Source of the DNA: WQXF01 sp031552825
Lineage (GTDB): Bacteria > Bacillota > Clostridia > Christensenellales > Aristaeellaceae
Assembly: GCA_031552825.1 (NCBI GenBank)
Contig: JAVBMD010000004.1
Coordinates: 62,001-126,000, forward strand
DNA: 64,000 nucleotides
Direction: 5' to 3'
The notes beneath the pieces are model-generated. The model made no database searches. It saw nothing but the letters and a program-made list of their open reading frames with translations, and was not told the DNA's origin. This document shows, in pieces, positions 43,458-51,582 of this stretch. The translations under genes and the position numbers were made by a program. Positions within the stretch are counted from its first letter, which is position 1. Every line of letters begins with the position of its first letter.

Positions 43458-43498
43458 AGGTTACCGCGCTGGCAATAAGTTGGCGCGGTAACTTTTTA
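43458..43498 (+). terminator. Intrinsic terminator after the orphan binding protein
   Basis: Stem GTTACCGCGC / GCGCGGTAAC around a 13-base loop, followed by TTTTTAT. Confidence 0.85.
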
Positions 43499-43523
43499 TA
43501 TGGCTTATTTTGGCGAAACCGAT

Positions 43524-43529
43524 TATAAT
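43524..43529 (+). promoter_or_regulatory. -10 box (TATAAT) of the DUF6273-like gene
   Basis: Consensus TATAAT 52 bases before the start codon, just after the preceding terminator. The -35 (TGGCTT at 43501) is poor. Confidence 0.5.
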
Positions 43530-43581
43530 GAAGAGGAACCAAAGCAATTCAAAGGACAATGAGTTTAAGGAGTGAGTCAGC

Positions 43582-44376
43582 ATGAGGGGAAAACGGTTTT
43601 TTTCGCTGTGTCTTGCCGTTGCGCTGCTGGCGCTAAACGCAGCGGCATTGGCTGACGGCGCCAGCGAAACGCTGCGCGGCTGGGACGAAGACGAAGGCTA
43701 TCAGTATGTGCTCTTTGGCCGGTACGAGCAGCAGTCGGGGGAAGCGGAGCCGATTCTCTGGCGCGTGTTGACGGTCAAGAATGAGAAGGCGCTGCTGCTC
43801 AGCGAGTACATTCTGGATACCCGCCCGCTGAGCGAGGAGAGCAAGAAGGAGCGCGAGGAGCGCGAAGCCCACGAGCGCAAGCAGCGCGAGGAGCGCGGCG
43901 AGCCGGAACCCACCCCCGCGCCGGATGGCTACGTAGAGTGGGAAGATACCGACATGAGGCACTGGCTGAACAGCCACTTTCAGCATACCGCGTTTAACGC
44001 TGCGGAGCGCAGGGCGTTGCCCGAGGCGGGGAAGCTGGGGTATGTGTTCCTGCCCTCGCGCGGCGAGTTGACCGAAGCGGCCTACGGCTTTAACCCGATC
44101 GGGAAAACCGAGGATCCGGCGCGGGCGACCACCGGCACGCGTTATGCGGACGATCAAGGGCTGAACATCCAGCCCAGCGAGAACAGTCCCTACTTCACCC
44201 GCACCAAGGACAGCAATACCACCTATACCCAGATCCGTTCCACCGGCGAGTTCGGCTCCGCGCGGTACGATCGGGACAACGTGGGCATGCGTCCGGCGAT
44301 TTGGCTGGATCTGACCGAGTTGGAGCTCACTGGGGGAGAAGGCACCATGGAGGAACCCTTCACGACCGATCTGTAA
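43582..44376 (+). CDS. Secreted protein with DUF6273-like domain
   Basis: 264 residues. Signal peptide (KRFFSLCLAVALLALNAAALA). The mature part matches the DUF6273 pattern: YVLFGRYEQ, EPILWRVLTVKNEKALLLSEYILDTRP, DMRHWLNSHFQHTAFNAAER, VFLPSRGELTEAAYGF and a final VGMRPAIWLDL. Between the first two blocks sits a charged insert of about 35 residues (EESKKEREEREAHERKQREE). Function unknown; the fold resembles sugar/adhesion-like beta domains. AAGGAG lies 9 bases before ATG. A monocistronic unit between two terminators, beside the adhesin locus. Confidence 0.75.
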   Translation: MRGKRFFSLCLAVALLALNAAALADGASETLRGWDEDEGYQYVLFGRYEQQSGEAEPILWRVLTVKNEKALLLSEYILDTRPLSEESKKEREEREAHERKQREERGEPEPTPAPDGYVEWEDTDMRHWLNSHFQHTAFNAAERRALPEAGKLGYVFLPSRGELTEAAYGFNPIGKTEDPARATTGTRYADDQGLNIQPSENSPYFTRTKDSNTTYTQIRSTGEFGSARYDRDNVGMRPAIWLDLTELELTGGEGTMEEPFTTDL

Positions 44377-44386
44377 ACCACAACGC

Positions 44387-44430
44387 AAAAAACCGGCGGC
44401 CTTCTTTATGAGGGATCGCCGGTTTCTTAT
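44387..44430. terminator. Intrinsic terminator between converging genes
   Basis: AAACCGGCG pairs with CGCCGGTTT around an 18-base loop; A-run on the left and TTTCTTAT on the right make it usable in both directions. Confidence 0.8.
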
Positions 44431-44450
44431 ACGAATTCTCTTATATCCGA

Positions 44451-45467
44451 TTATTCGGTTATCCGCTTGATGGTCTCGCCCTGAAGCAGCGTGCCGGGCA
44501 CCACATCCGGCGCGCCAACCGGCAAATCGGGCCGCTCGATGCGCGCGATCAGCTTTTGGGCGGCGCGTCGACCGATCTCGTCGGAATTTTGCTGCACGGT
44601 GGTCAGCCGAGGGCGGATCTTTTGAATCATAGGCGTGCCGTCGTAGCCCGCCACCGAGATGTCCTCCGGCACGCGCAGCCCCCATTCGCCCAGCGCCGCG
44701 AGGCCGCCCAGCGCCGAGTAATCGTCGCTCATCAGGATGCAGGTGGGGCGCTCGGAAAGCGACAGCAGATTGCCCACCGCCGTTAGAACATGCTGCGTGC
44801 TCAGGTAGCGATTGGATATCATCCACGGTTCCGGCGGCTCCAGCCCATGCTCTTGCATCACCGCCAGAAAAGCAGACTTTCTGGCGACGGTTACCTCGCT
44901 CGGCTCGCCATAGATATAGGCGATGCGGCGGTGTCCCATCCCCAGCGCGTATTCAAGCAAGGCGCGCATGCCGCCCCGGTTGTCGCTCAGCACGCAATCG
45001 CGCTCTGCATAGGGATGGTCGATGGATACCAGCGGCAACTCGCTTTGCGAGAGTTCGATTACCTCCGGATGATAAAAGTTCACGCAGACCAAACAGATGC
45101 CGTCCACGTTGCGTTGGCGGCAATGGTTCAAATAGGAAAGAGGCTGCGTGCCGACACCATGACCTAGCAGCGTGATATCGTAGCCCGCGCGCTCCGCCTC
45201 GCGGCGGAAGCTATTGAGGATGATGGCGAAGTAGGGATGCAGAATGTTGACGCCCAACGCGTCGTCAAGCAGCACGCCGAGGTTGTAGGTGCGGTTGGTT
45301 TTCAAGCCGCGTGCCAATGCGTTCGGGAAGTAGCCCATCTCGTTGGCGACCTTCAGCACCCGCGCCCGCGTTGCCTCGCTCACATCGGGGTAATTATTGA
45401 GCGCCTTGGATATCGCTGACACCGAAAGCCCGCATCGCTTGGACAAATCCCGAATGGTGACACCCAT
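44451..45467 (-). CDS. LacI-family transcriptional regulator
   Basis: 338 residues. N-terminal LacI helix-turn-helix (VTIRDLSKRCGLSVSAISKA, LNNYPDVSEATRARV) and hinge, then a periplasmic-binding-protein-like sensor domain (NLGVLLDD, MGHRRIAYIYG, CILMSDDYSALGGLAAL, ISVAGYDG). Start at ATG 45467, with GGGAGGT 9 bases upstream; the frame is open 15 codons further but without a ribosome site. It lies just downstream of the sugar permease genes and on the same strand, so it could be the last gene of that operon. Sugar ligand unknown. Confidence 0.9.
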   Translation of the reverse strand: MGVTIRDLSKRCGLSVSAISKALNNYPDVSEATRARVLKVANEMGYFPNALARGLKTNRTYNLGVLLDDALGVNILHPYFAIILNSFRREAERAGYDITLLGHGVGTQPLSYLNHCRQRNVDGICLVCVNFYHPEVIELSQSELPLVSIDHPYAERDCVLSDNRGGMRALLEYALGMGHRRIAYIYGEPSEVTVARKSAFLAVMQEHGLEPPEPWMISNRYLSTQHVLTAVGNLLSLSERPTCILMSDDYSALGGLAALGEWGLRVPEDISVAGYDGTPMIQKIRPRLTTVQQNSDEIGRRAAQKLIARIERPDLPVGAPDVVPGTLLQGETIKRITE

Positions 45468-45533
45468 CGCCACGCTACCTCCCGCATATGCTTTATCCGC
45501 ATCATAGCACAACGGCGGATGATTTTCTACGGC

Positions 45534-46430
45534 TTACTTGATCGAGCCTTCGACCATGCCCTTGATGATATAGCGCTGGGCGAACAGGAACAGCACGATG
45601 ATCGGCAGCATCGCCAGCAGCGCCGAGGCGAGGATTCGCTCCCACTGCTTCACGTATGCGCCCGCGAAGGAGGCCACCGCCAGCGGCAGCGTCTGCACCT
45701 TGCCGCTAGGGCCGAGCACCAGCAGCGGCAGCAGGTAATCGTTCCAGATCCAGATGCCGTTGAGGATCAGCACGGTGACGGCGGTAGGCTGCAGGAGCGG
45801 CAGCACGATGCGGAAGAATATCCCGGGGCGGGAGCAACCGTCGATATCGGCGGCTTCCTCCAGTTCCACCGGAACGCTCTTGATGAAACCGTGGAAGATG
45901 AACACGCTCAGCGAGGTGCCGAAGCCCAGATAACAGAAGATGATGCCGACATATTCGCCGCTGAGCTGAATGTGCAAAAAGCCGCCCAAGATGCGCAGCC
46001 ACTGTACCAACGGCAGCATCAGCACCTGAAACGGAATCACCATCGCCGCCACAAAGGCCATAAAGATCGCCGCGGACCAACGGGTTTTGTTGCGCACCAG
46101 CACCCACGCGCCCATCGCCGCGCATAGCACGATGACCAACAGCGACAGCACCGTGATGATAAGCGAATCCAAAAAGGCGCTGATGTAGGAGAAGTTGGGG
46201 TTGTGTACCACATCGTTGATATTGACGAAGATCTGCCCCCAATCGGTGGGCAGGGTGACCGGGCTGAGCGAGATCTCCGCGCGGGTCTTTGCGGCGTTGA
46301 GCACCACCAGCAGGAAGGGCAGCATGAACAGCAGGAACAGCGAGAAACCGACGATCGCCAGCACGGCCTTGCGGGCGGCGGTGCTTTCGCGCATGGGCTT
46401 GACTTGGCGGGACGTTGCCGGATGCACCAT
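45534..46430 (-). CDS. Sugar ABC transporter permease, MalG/AraQ type
   Basis: 298 residues with six predicted helices. The ATPase-contact EAA loop reads EEAADIDGCSRPGIFFRIVLP. The N-terminal arm before helix 1 and the C-terminal motif FAQRYIIKGMVEGSIK are standard for MalG-type (CUT1) permeases. Start at ATG 46430, which overlaps the stop of the partner permease; AAGGAGGT is 9 bases upstream. Together with the two upstream genes it forms a carbohydrate importer. Confidence 0.92.
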   Translation of the reverse strand: MVHPATSRQVKPMRESTAARKAVLAIVGFSLFLLFMLPFLLVVLNAAKTRAEISLSPVTLPTDWGQIFVNINDVVHNPNFSYISAFLDSLIITVLSLLVIVLCAAMGAWVLVRNKTRWSAAIFMAFVAAMVIPFQVLMLPLVQWLRILGGFLHIQLSGEYVGIIFCYLGFGTSLSVFIFHGFIKSVPVELEEAADIDGCSRPGIFFRIVLPLLQPTAVTVLILNGIWIWNDYLLPLLVLGPSGKVQTLPLAVASFAGAYVKQWERILASALLAMLPIIVLFLFAQRYIIKGMVEGSIK

Positions 46431-47323
46431 TACATCTCCACCTCCTTGCGCTTGTTGATCCAAACCTGAATCAGCGACACCACGACCAGCACGAGGAAGA
46501 AGATTACAGCCCGCGCCTGGCCATCGCCCCAGCGGTTGGAGCCCAGCGCGGTGGAGTAGATGTTCATCGCCAAGAGCTGGCTGGCCTTGGAGGACTTGCC
46601 CATAAATAGCGCGGCGGGGCCGCCGTTGGTCAGTGAGAAGTTAAGATCGTACTGCTTGAAGGAGTTGGTCAGCGTCAAAAACAGCGTGATGGTAAACGAA
46701 GAGGCCATCATCGGCATCAGGATCTTGAACACGCGCTGCGGAAAGTTCGCACCGTCGACGCTGGCGGCCTCCATCAGATTGGCGGGGATGCCCTGAATGG
46801 CGGCCACGTAGATCATCATGATATACCCTGCGTATTGCCACGTGTTGACGAAGGACATCGCCCAGATGACGGTTCCCTTGTTGGCGATCAGCGATCTGGA
46901 GAGCCAAGCGATGCCTAGATTGCGCCCCACATCCAGCAGCACATTGTTGAAAACAAACTGCCAGATATAGCCCAGCACCAGTCCGCCGATCAGGTTGGGT
47001 ACGAAGAAACCCGAGCGCAGGAAGTTGCGTCCCGGCACCTCGCTGGTCACCAGCAGAGAGAGCAAAAACGCCACCACGTTGACCAGGAATATATTGATGA
47101 CGGTGTATTCCAGCGTCAGCAGGAAGGAGTGCAGAAAGATCGGGTCGGCGAACATAGCGCGATAGTTGTCCAGCCACACAAAGGTTAGATTGGTTCGCAC
47201 CCCATTAAAATCGGTGAACGAATAATAGATGCCCAATATAAACGGGATGATGATAACCAGCGTGAAAGCCAGCACGACCGGCGCTAGGAATAGAATACTG
47301 ACCCAAGGATGCCTTTTGGACAA
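46430..47323 (-). CDS. Sugar ABC transporter permease, MalF/UgpA type
   Basis: 297 residues, six predicted helices. Typical CUT1 features: LFLAPVVLAFTLVIIIPF, YYSFTDFNGV, the EAA loop MEAASVDGANFPQRVFKILMP, and a C-terminal IQVWINKRKEVEM. Start at TTG 47323 with AAGGAGG 9 bases upstream. An intrinsic-terminator-like hairpin separates it from the binding-protein gene. No ATPase gene is present, as usual for Gram-positive CUT1 systems that share one MsmX/UgpC-like ATPase. Confidence 0.92.
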   Translation of the reverse strand: MSKRHPWVSILFLAPVVLAFTLVIIIPFILGIYYSFTDFNGVRTNLTFVWLDNYRAMFADPIFLHSFLLTLEYTVINIFLVNVVAFLLSLLVTSEVPGRNFLRSGFFVPNLIGGLVLGYIWQFVFNNVLLDVGRNLGIAWLSRSLIANKGTVIWAMSFVNTWQYAGYIMMIYVAAIQGIPANLMEAASVDGANFPQRVFKILMPMMASSFTITLFLTLTNSFKQYDLNFSLTNGGPAALFMGKSSKASQLLAMNIYSTALGSNRWGDGQARAVIFFLVLVVVSLIQVWINKRKEVEM

Positions 47324-47361
47324 GCGAAACCGCCTCCTTCCTGAGCGATAAACAAATATTC

Positions 47362-47398
47362 GAAAAACGTTGGAGGCGCGGGGCCTCCAACGTTTTTT
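47362..47398 (-). terminator. Intra-operon attenuator between binding protein and permeases
   Basis: On the minus strand, AACGTTGGAGG pairs with CCTCCAACGTT, followed by TTTTCG. It lies 38 bases before the permease start and probably keeps binding-protein mRNA in excess over permease mRNA. Confidence 0.75.
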
Positions 47399-47413
47399 GC
47401 GCCTGAATAGACC

Positions 47414-48667
47414 TTAGGAAGCCTTGTTCAGCTCCGGAATGGTGGCGATCTGCGCGGCGATCATTTCCACGAAGCCGTTCAGATCCAGCTCACCACGGGC
47501 AAAGAGCTCAAATGTCGGAGCCAGCGTGTTCATCAGGAAACCATCGGGCATGTAGCCGAAGCCCCAGCCGTAGATGTCGTTCTTTGCGGCGGCGTTCTTG
47601 ATGGCCACGGAGAATTGACCGGCGGGTTCGACGGTGACGTTCTTGAACGCGGGCACCATGCCGGCTTCCTTGACCATGTAATTCTGACCGGCCTCGGTGA
47701 ACACCAGATCGTTGAGGAACTTAAGCGCCTGATCGACGTTGGGGCTGTTCTTGTTGACCACATACCAGCTCGGCGCGGCGACCATCAGGCCGGTGGTCGG
47801 TTCGTCGGTCCACACTTCGGCGAGGTAGCCCATCTTGAAGGTGACGCCCAGATCCTTGAAGTTCGGATCGGTCCAGTTGCCTTGCTGGATGAACACAGCC
47901 TTCTGCGTGCCGAAGAGGTTGATCTGCGCGTCATAGTTGCCGTTGAGCAGCACGTCCTGATCAGCGTAATCGAACATCACCTTCAGGAACTCGGCGTACT
48001 TGGTCAGGCGTTCCTTGTCGACTTCGCCCTTGAGCGCCATGTCGACATAGGTCATATCGCCGTAGGGCAGGTTGCCCGCCCAGTAGGTATTGAAGTTATG
48101 GTTGGAGGCGACCCACCACATGCTGCCGCTGGTGCTGCACGCCATGGCGATCGGCGCGGTGATGCCCAGTTCATCCTTCATGCCGTTGAGCTTCTCGCAG
48201 GCTTCTTTGAAAGCGGTCAGGGTGGTCAGCGTGGCGGGATCGATACCGGCCTTCGCGAGCAGGTCGGCGTTGTAGCCGATGCCGAAGCCCTCGATGGCGA
48301 GCGGGAAGCCGTACACCTTGCCGTCCACGGTGTAGCCCAAGGTGGTTTCCTTCGTGAAGGGTTGATCGCTCAGGTCAAGGATGTAATCCTTCCAAGTGTC
48401 ATAACCGCCCTTGCCCTCGATCATGAAGATGTCGGGCATGTTGCCAGCCTGCAGCGCCGCCTTGACGAAACCGCCGTAGTCCGCGCCGCCGCCGAAGGTG
48501 TCAATCTTCACGTTGAAACCGGCGGTTTTTGCATACGCCTCGGCATAGGCCTTGAGCGGCGCGTCGATTTCGACCTTGAGGCCGGAAAGTGTGATGTCGG
48601 CCAGCGCGGTAGAGCTCAGCGCGAGCATCAGCGCCACCGCCAACGCGATAGAAAGTAGTTTTTTCAT
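47414..48667 (-). CDS. Extracellular sugar-binding protein (SBP family 1)
   Basis: 417 residues; signal peptide KKLLSIALAVALMLALSSTALA with a signal peptidase I site (ALA-D). No lipobox Cys, which is unusual for a Gram-positive binding protein and leaves its attachment unexplained. Family features: MPDIFMIEGKGGYDTW, VYGFPLAIEGFGIGYNADLLAKAGID, GLMVAAPSWYVVNKNSPN and ALKFLNDLVFTEAGQNYM. Strong AAGGAGGG ribosome site and a near-consensus promoter with an operator-like palindrome in the spacer. First gene of the transporter operon; sugar unknown. Confidence 0.92.
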   Translation of the reverse strand: MKKLLSIALAVALMLALSSTALADITLSGLKVEIDAPLKAYAEAYAKTAGFNVKIDTFGGGADYGGFVKAALQAGNMPDIFMIEGKGGYDTWKDYILDLSDQPFTKETTLGYTVDGKVYGFPLAIEGFGIGYNADLLAKAGIDPATLTTLTAFKEACEKLNGMKDELGITAPIAMACSTSGSMWWVASNHNFNTYWAGNLPYGDMTYVDMALKGEVDKERLTKYAEFLKVMFDYADQDVLLNGNYDAQINLFGTQKAVFIQQGNWTDPNFKDLGVTFKMGYLAEVWTDEPTTGLMVAAPSWYVVNKNSPNVDQALKFLNDLVFTEAGQNYMVKEAGMVPAFKNVTVEPAGQFSVAIKNAAAKNDIYGWGFGYMPDGFLMNTLAPTFELFARGELDLNGFVEMIAAQIATIPELNKAS

Positions 48668-48723
48668 GGTTTACCCTCCTTGCCTTTGTGCGGGTGCGCT
48701 AGCTGGCACCTCGCTTTACATTT

Positions 48724-48752
48724 ATTGTAGGGAAATGCAAACGTTTTGTCAA
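48724..48752 (-). promoter_or_regulatory. Sugar-transporter promoter with LacI-type operator in its spacer
   Basis: Minus strand: TTGACA (48752-48747), 17-base spacer, TACAAT (48729-48724). The spacer and -35 contain AAAACGTTTGCA, whose core AAACGTTT is a palindrome typical of LacI-family operators. A repressor bound there would block polymerase directly. Confidence 0.8.
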
Positions 48753-48889
48753 GAAAAATTTGGCTGAATCGAACAAGAAACGTGTGAATTTTATGACGAA
48801 AACGATCAAATGACACGAAAACAAGGGCATGCCTAAACCGGCAGCCCGCTTGCGGTTTGAATCGGTTGCGGCTTATAGGGGAGGGGGGA

Positions 48890-49903
48890 TTAACCCACCG
48901 ATCCCCGCTCGATCAATTGAAAAGGAATGAGTTGGCGCGCCGCGCCGCCCTTGGGATGCTCCATCGCGCCCAGCAGCAAGCGAAAGGCGCTGCGACCCAG
49001 CCCCTCCGCGTCGATCTCCACCGTGGTGAGCGGCGGCGCGCTGTATCGACCGGCCTGCAGGTTGTTAAAGCCGACCACCGCCACATCCTCCGGCACGCGC
49101 AGCCCCAGCGCAGCGAGATCGCGCATCATCTCCAGCGCGATCAGGTCGTTGGTGCAGACCGCGGCGTCGGGCCGATCTTTGCCGGAGAACAGCGCGCGCA
49201 GTCGCTCCGGGCTTACCCGCGTGCTGGCGTAGGGCATTTCCAGCACGTGCGCCCGTGCCGGTGAAAGACCGGCGCGCTCGTGCGCCAGATGATACCCGGC
49301 GCAGCGATCCGCCGTGACGCGGTAGTGCGCATCAAGGCCGATAAAAGCCACGCGACGGCGGCCTCGCGCCAATACATGCTCGGTGACGGCGCATCCGGCG
49401 GCGATATTGTCGTTGTCCACCCAATGGATTTGCGTATCCTGATCCGGATGGCCTAACACCACAAAGGGAAAACGATCCTCCAGCAGCGCTTGGACGGTAG
49501 CGTCCTGCACCTTGCTGGTCAGCAGAATCGCGCCGCCTACGATGCCGCTGTGCATCAGTTCTTCCAGCTTGGCGCCTTCGGCCTTTGGCGCCGCGCCGGT
49601 GGAGAGCAGCACATGATACTCCTCCTGCGACGCGCCCACGGAAATGCCGCGCAACACGTCGTAGAAGAAGGGGTCGGAAAGAGAGGTTTCCGCCGTGGAA
49701 GGCAGCACCACTGCGATGATGGTGCGCTTGCGGCTGACCAAGGAGCGCGCCAGTTGATTGGGCTGGTAACGCATCTCGCGCATGATGGCGCGCACGCGCT
49801 GGGCGGTTTCGGCGCTGATGCGCGGATGGTTGGAAAGCACGCGGCTGACGGTGGAGGGGGACACGCCTGCGGCCTGCGCGATATCTTTGATGGTGGCCTT
49901 CAA
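48890..49903 (-). CDS. LacI-family transcriptional regulator (second)
   Basis: 337 residues. Helix-turn-helix ATIKDIAQAAGVSPSTVSRV with recognition-helix residues VSPSTVSR, hinge RYQPNQLARSL, then sensor domain (IIAVVLPSTAETSLSDPFF, GRRRVAFIGLD, AAVCTNDLIALEMMRDLAALG, VAVVGFNN). Start at TTG 49903, with GAGGAG 8 bases upstream. It lies 222 bases upstream of the binding-protein gene on the same strand. Both its own promoter and the transporter promoter carry TGCAAACG-containing sites, so it is the best candidate regulator of the transporter and of itself. Confidence 0.9.
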   Translation of the reverse strand: MKATIKDIAQAAGVSPSTVSRVLSNHPRISAETAQRVRAIMREMRYQPNQLARSLVSRKRTIIAVVLPSTAETSLSDPFFYDVLRGISVGASQEEYHVLLSTGAAPKAEGAKLEELMHSGIVGGAILLTSKVQDATVQALLEDRFPFVVLGHPDQDTQIHWVDNDNIAAGCAVTEHVLARGRRRVAFIGLDAHYRVTADRCAGYHLAHERAGLSPARAHVLEMPYASTRVSPERLRALFSGKDRPDAAVCTNDLIALEMMRDLAALGLRVPEDVAVVGFNNLQAGRYSAPPLTTVEIDAEGLGRSAFRLLLGAMEHPKGGAARQLIPFQLIERGSVG

Positions 49904-49931
49904 GACGGTCACTCCTCGCTGTGTGGTGCTG

Positions 49932-49978
49932 TTCAATCGTTTGCACTTGTATTGTTTCACAAAATATTGCTTTTGTCA
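49932..49978 (-). promoter_or_regulatory. Promoter and operator-like site of the second LacI gene
   Basis: Minus strand: TTGACA (49978-49973), 17-base spacer, AACAAT (49955-49950), then GTGCAAACGATTGA over the expected start point. It shares TGCAAACG with the transporter promoter site, suggesting autoregulation. Confidence 0.55.
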
Positions 49979-49991
49979 ATGTGCGGTTTCG

Positions 49992-50474
49992 CTATGAACG
50001 CGGCACGTTCGCAAGCTCCTCCCACAGCGCGGCTTCGTAGTTCTGCACGAATCGACGCTTGCCGCGCGGCACGACCTGGTGCCCCTCGGCTTCCAGCTGA
50101 TGCTGATGCGCATCCAGCCCGCCGGGGTATTTTTCGTTGAGCTCGCCGCCGGTGCGCAGGGTTCGCCAATAGGGCGTGGGATCTGTGCCGCCGCGCTCCA
50201 CGCTGGCATGCGCCGCGATGTTGATGAAGATGCCTGCGGTCAGCGGGCAGGTGATATCAGCGCCCGCCTCCCGCGCCAACCGCGCGCGGATGGCCCCGGA
50301 GGTGGCCAACGCGCCTTCGGGTACCGCCTTCATGAGCGCATCGTAGGCGGACGGCGGGGCGACCAGCATGCGTCCCGGACCATAGCGGGCGATTTGGCGC
50401 GGGTCAGTTATAACCTCTGTCTTGGGCAGGTCGCCGCTGAAGCGCAGCTTCTCATTGTAGCTCTTTTTCGCCAA
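49992..50474 (-). CDS. Alkyltransferase-like (MGMT-family) protein lacking the acceptor Cys
   Basis: 160 residues. The region VPEGALATSGAIRARLAREAG resembles the DNA-binding part of O6-alkylguanine-DNA alkyltransferases, and TPYWRTLRTGGELNEKYPGG corresponds to their P-C-H-R-V-x-x-x-x-G-x-L active-site segment. There the acceptor Cys is Tyr and the His is Trp. Alkyltransferase-like proteins with a replaced Cys bind alkylated DNA and recruit nucleotide-excision repair, so a damage-flagging role is possible. One Cys (ITCPLTAG) lies before the motif. Start at TTG 50474, after GAGGGGGG. Divergent from the reductase gene. Confidence 0.7.
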   Translation of the reverse strand: MAKKSYNEKLRFSGDLPKTEVITDPRQIARYGPGRMLVAPPSAYDALMKAVPEGALATSGAIRARLAREAGADITCPLTAGIFINIAAHASVERGGTDPTPYWRTLRTGGELNEKYPGGLDAHQHQLEAEGHQVVPRGKRRFVQNYEAALWEELANVPRS

Positions 50475-50599
50475 GCCGATCCCCCCTCTGAATGAAGTGC
50501 TTCTGGCGTGCAGTATAGCACACGTGTGTCGCAGAAACCAGTTGGTTCCGGAAAAACCAGGGTGTTTGATTAGAAATTTAGAACATCAAAATGAATTGC

Positions 50600-50628
50600 T
50601 TGAATTTCAAGCTACCATCGGGTACAAT
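50600..50628 (+). promoter_or_regulatory. Promoter of the reductase/oxoamine synthase operon
   Basis: TTGAAT (50600-50605), 17-base spacer, TACAAT (50623-50628). Start point near 50636, about 38 bases before TTG 50674. Confidence 0.75.
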
Positions 50629-50673
50629 ATCCAATGTTATACATGTAGTTGGGCAAAATCGGAGGTGGAGAGC

Positions 50674-51582
50674 TTGCGGGCGAGAAAAACCGTGCTGGTG
50701 GTCGGCGCGTCTTCCGGGTTGGGGTTGGCGGTAGCCACCGAGCTGGCGCATGCTGGCCATCGCGTGTTTGCCGGAGCGCGCGGGTTTGCGGGGCGGGAGA
50801 GCGAGGGGGACGGGGGGTTCACGCGCCTAGCGCTGGACGTAACCGACCCGCGCAGCATCGCCGACGCCGTGCAAGCGGTGCGCGATCAGGCGGGCGCCAT
50901 CGACGCGCTGGTGCTTTGCGCGGCGCGCATCGTCTACGGCAGCTGTGAGGATACCACCGCCGAGGAACTGATCCAACTGCTGGATACCAACCTACTGGGC
51001 ATGGTGCGTGTAACGCAGGCCGTGCTGCCCGGTATGCGGGCGCGAGGGGAAGGGCTGATCGTGCCGTTCAGTTCCATCAACGGGCTGCTGGCTACGCCGT
51101 TTACCGGCGCATACGTCGCCAGCAAGCACGCCGTCGAGGGCTGGGCGGAGGCGTTGCGTATGGAGGTGGCGCCCTTCGGCCTCCGTGTGTGCGTGGTGCG
51201 CCCCGGCGATCACAAAAGCGGCGGCGCCGCCTACCGCCAACGCGCCGCTGCCAGCACGCCGCAGTCGCCTTACGCGGCGGCTTGCGCGCGGGGTGTTGCC
51301 ACCATCGCGCGCGACGAGGCGGGCGGCAGCGACCCCGCCCGGTTGGCGCGGAGCGTGGCGCGCATCGTGGGCAGCAAACATCCCCCGGCGGTGCGCACCG
51401 TGGCGCGCGCCGACCAGCGCCTAGCGGTATGGCTGCACGACCTGCTGCCCGCTTGGGCATTCTCACGGTTGTTGGGATGGTACTATTTGGGGAAGGAACA
51501 AAGAGGAAGGGAGGCACCTCATGACGGAAACGGGATTCATCGCGCGGCGCATCGCGCAAATGGAGCGGGACAAGACTCTTAA
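50674..51582 (+). CDS. Short-chain dehydrogenase/reductase
   Basis: 302 residues. Rossmann motif VVGASSGLGLAVATEL near the N-terminus, VLCAARI in the NAG position, catalytic Ser in VPFSSINGLL and YVASKHAVEGW with the Tyr-x-x-x-Lys pair. The C-terminus has an amphipathic LHDLLPAWAFSRLLGWYYLG segment that could touch membrane. Start at TTG 50674, GGAGGTG 6 bases before it. It overlaps the next gene by 62 bases in another frame, so the two are co-translated. That context suggests it reduces the ketone made by the oxoamine synthase, as 3-ketosphinganine reductases do; this is inference. Confidence 0.85.
   Translation: MRARKTVLVVGASSGLGLAVATELAHAGHRVFAGARGFAGRESEGDGGFTRLALDVTDPRSIADAVQAVRDQAGAIDALVLCAARIVYGSCEDTTAEELIQLLDTNLLGMVRVTQAVLPGMRARGEGLIVPFSSINGLLATPFTGAYVASKHAVEGWAEALRMEVAPFGLRVCVVRPGDHKSGGAAYRQRAAASTPQSPYAAACARGVATIARDEAGGSDPARLARSVARIVGSKHPPAVRTVARADQRLAVWLHDLLPAWAFSRLLGWYYLGKEQRGREAPHDGNGIHRAAHRANGAGQDS

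Noticed and set aside
48736..48751. Catabolite-responsive element (CcpA site) at the transporter promoter
   Set aside because: It lacks the C-A end of the consensus and matches the second LacI promoter better, so I prefer a local LacI operator. CcpA control is not excluded.
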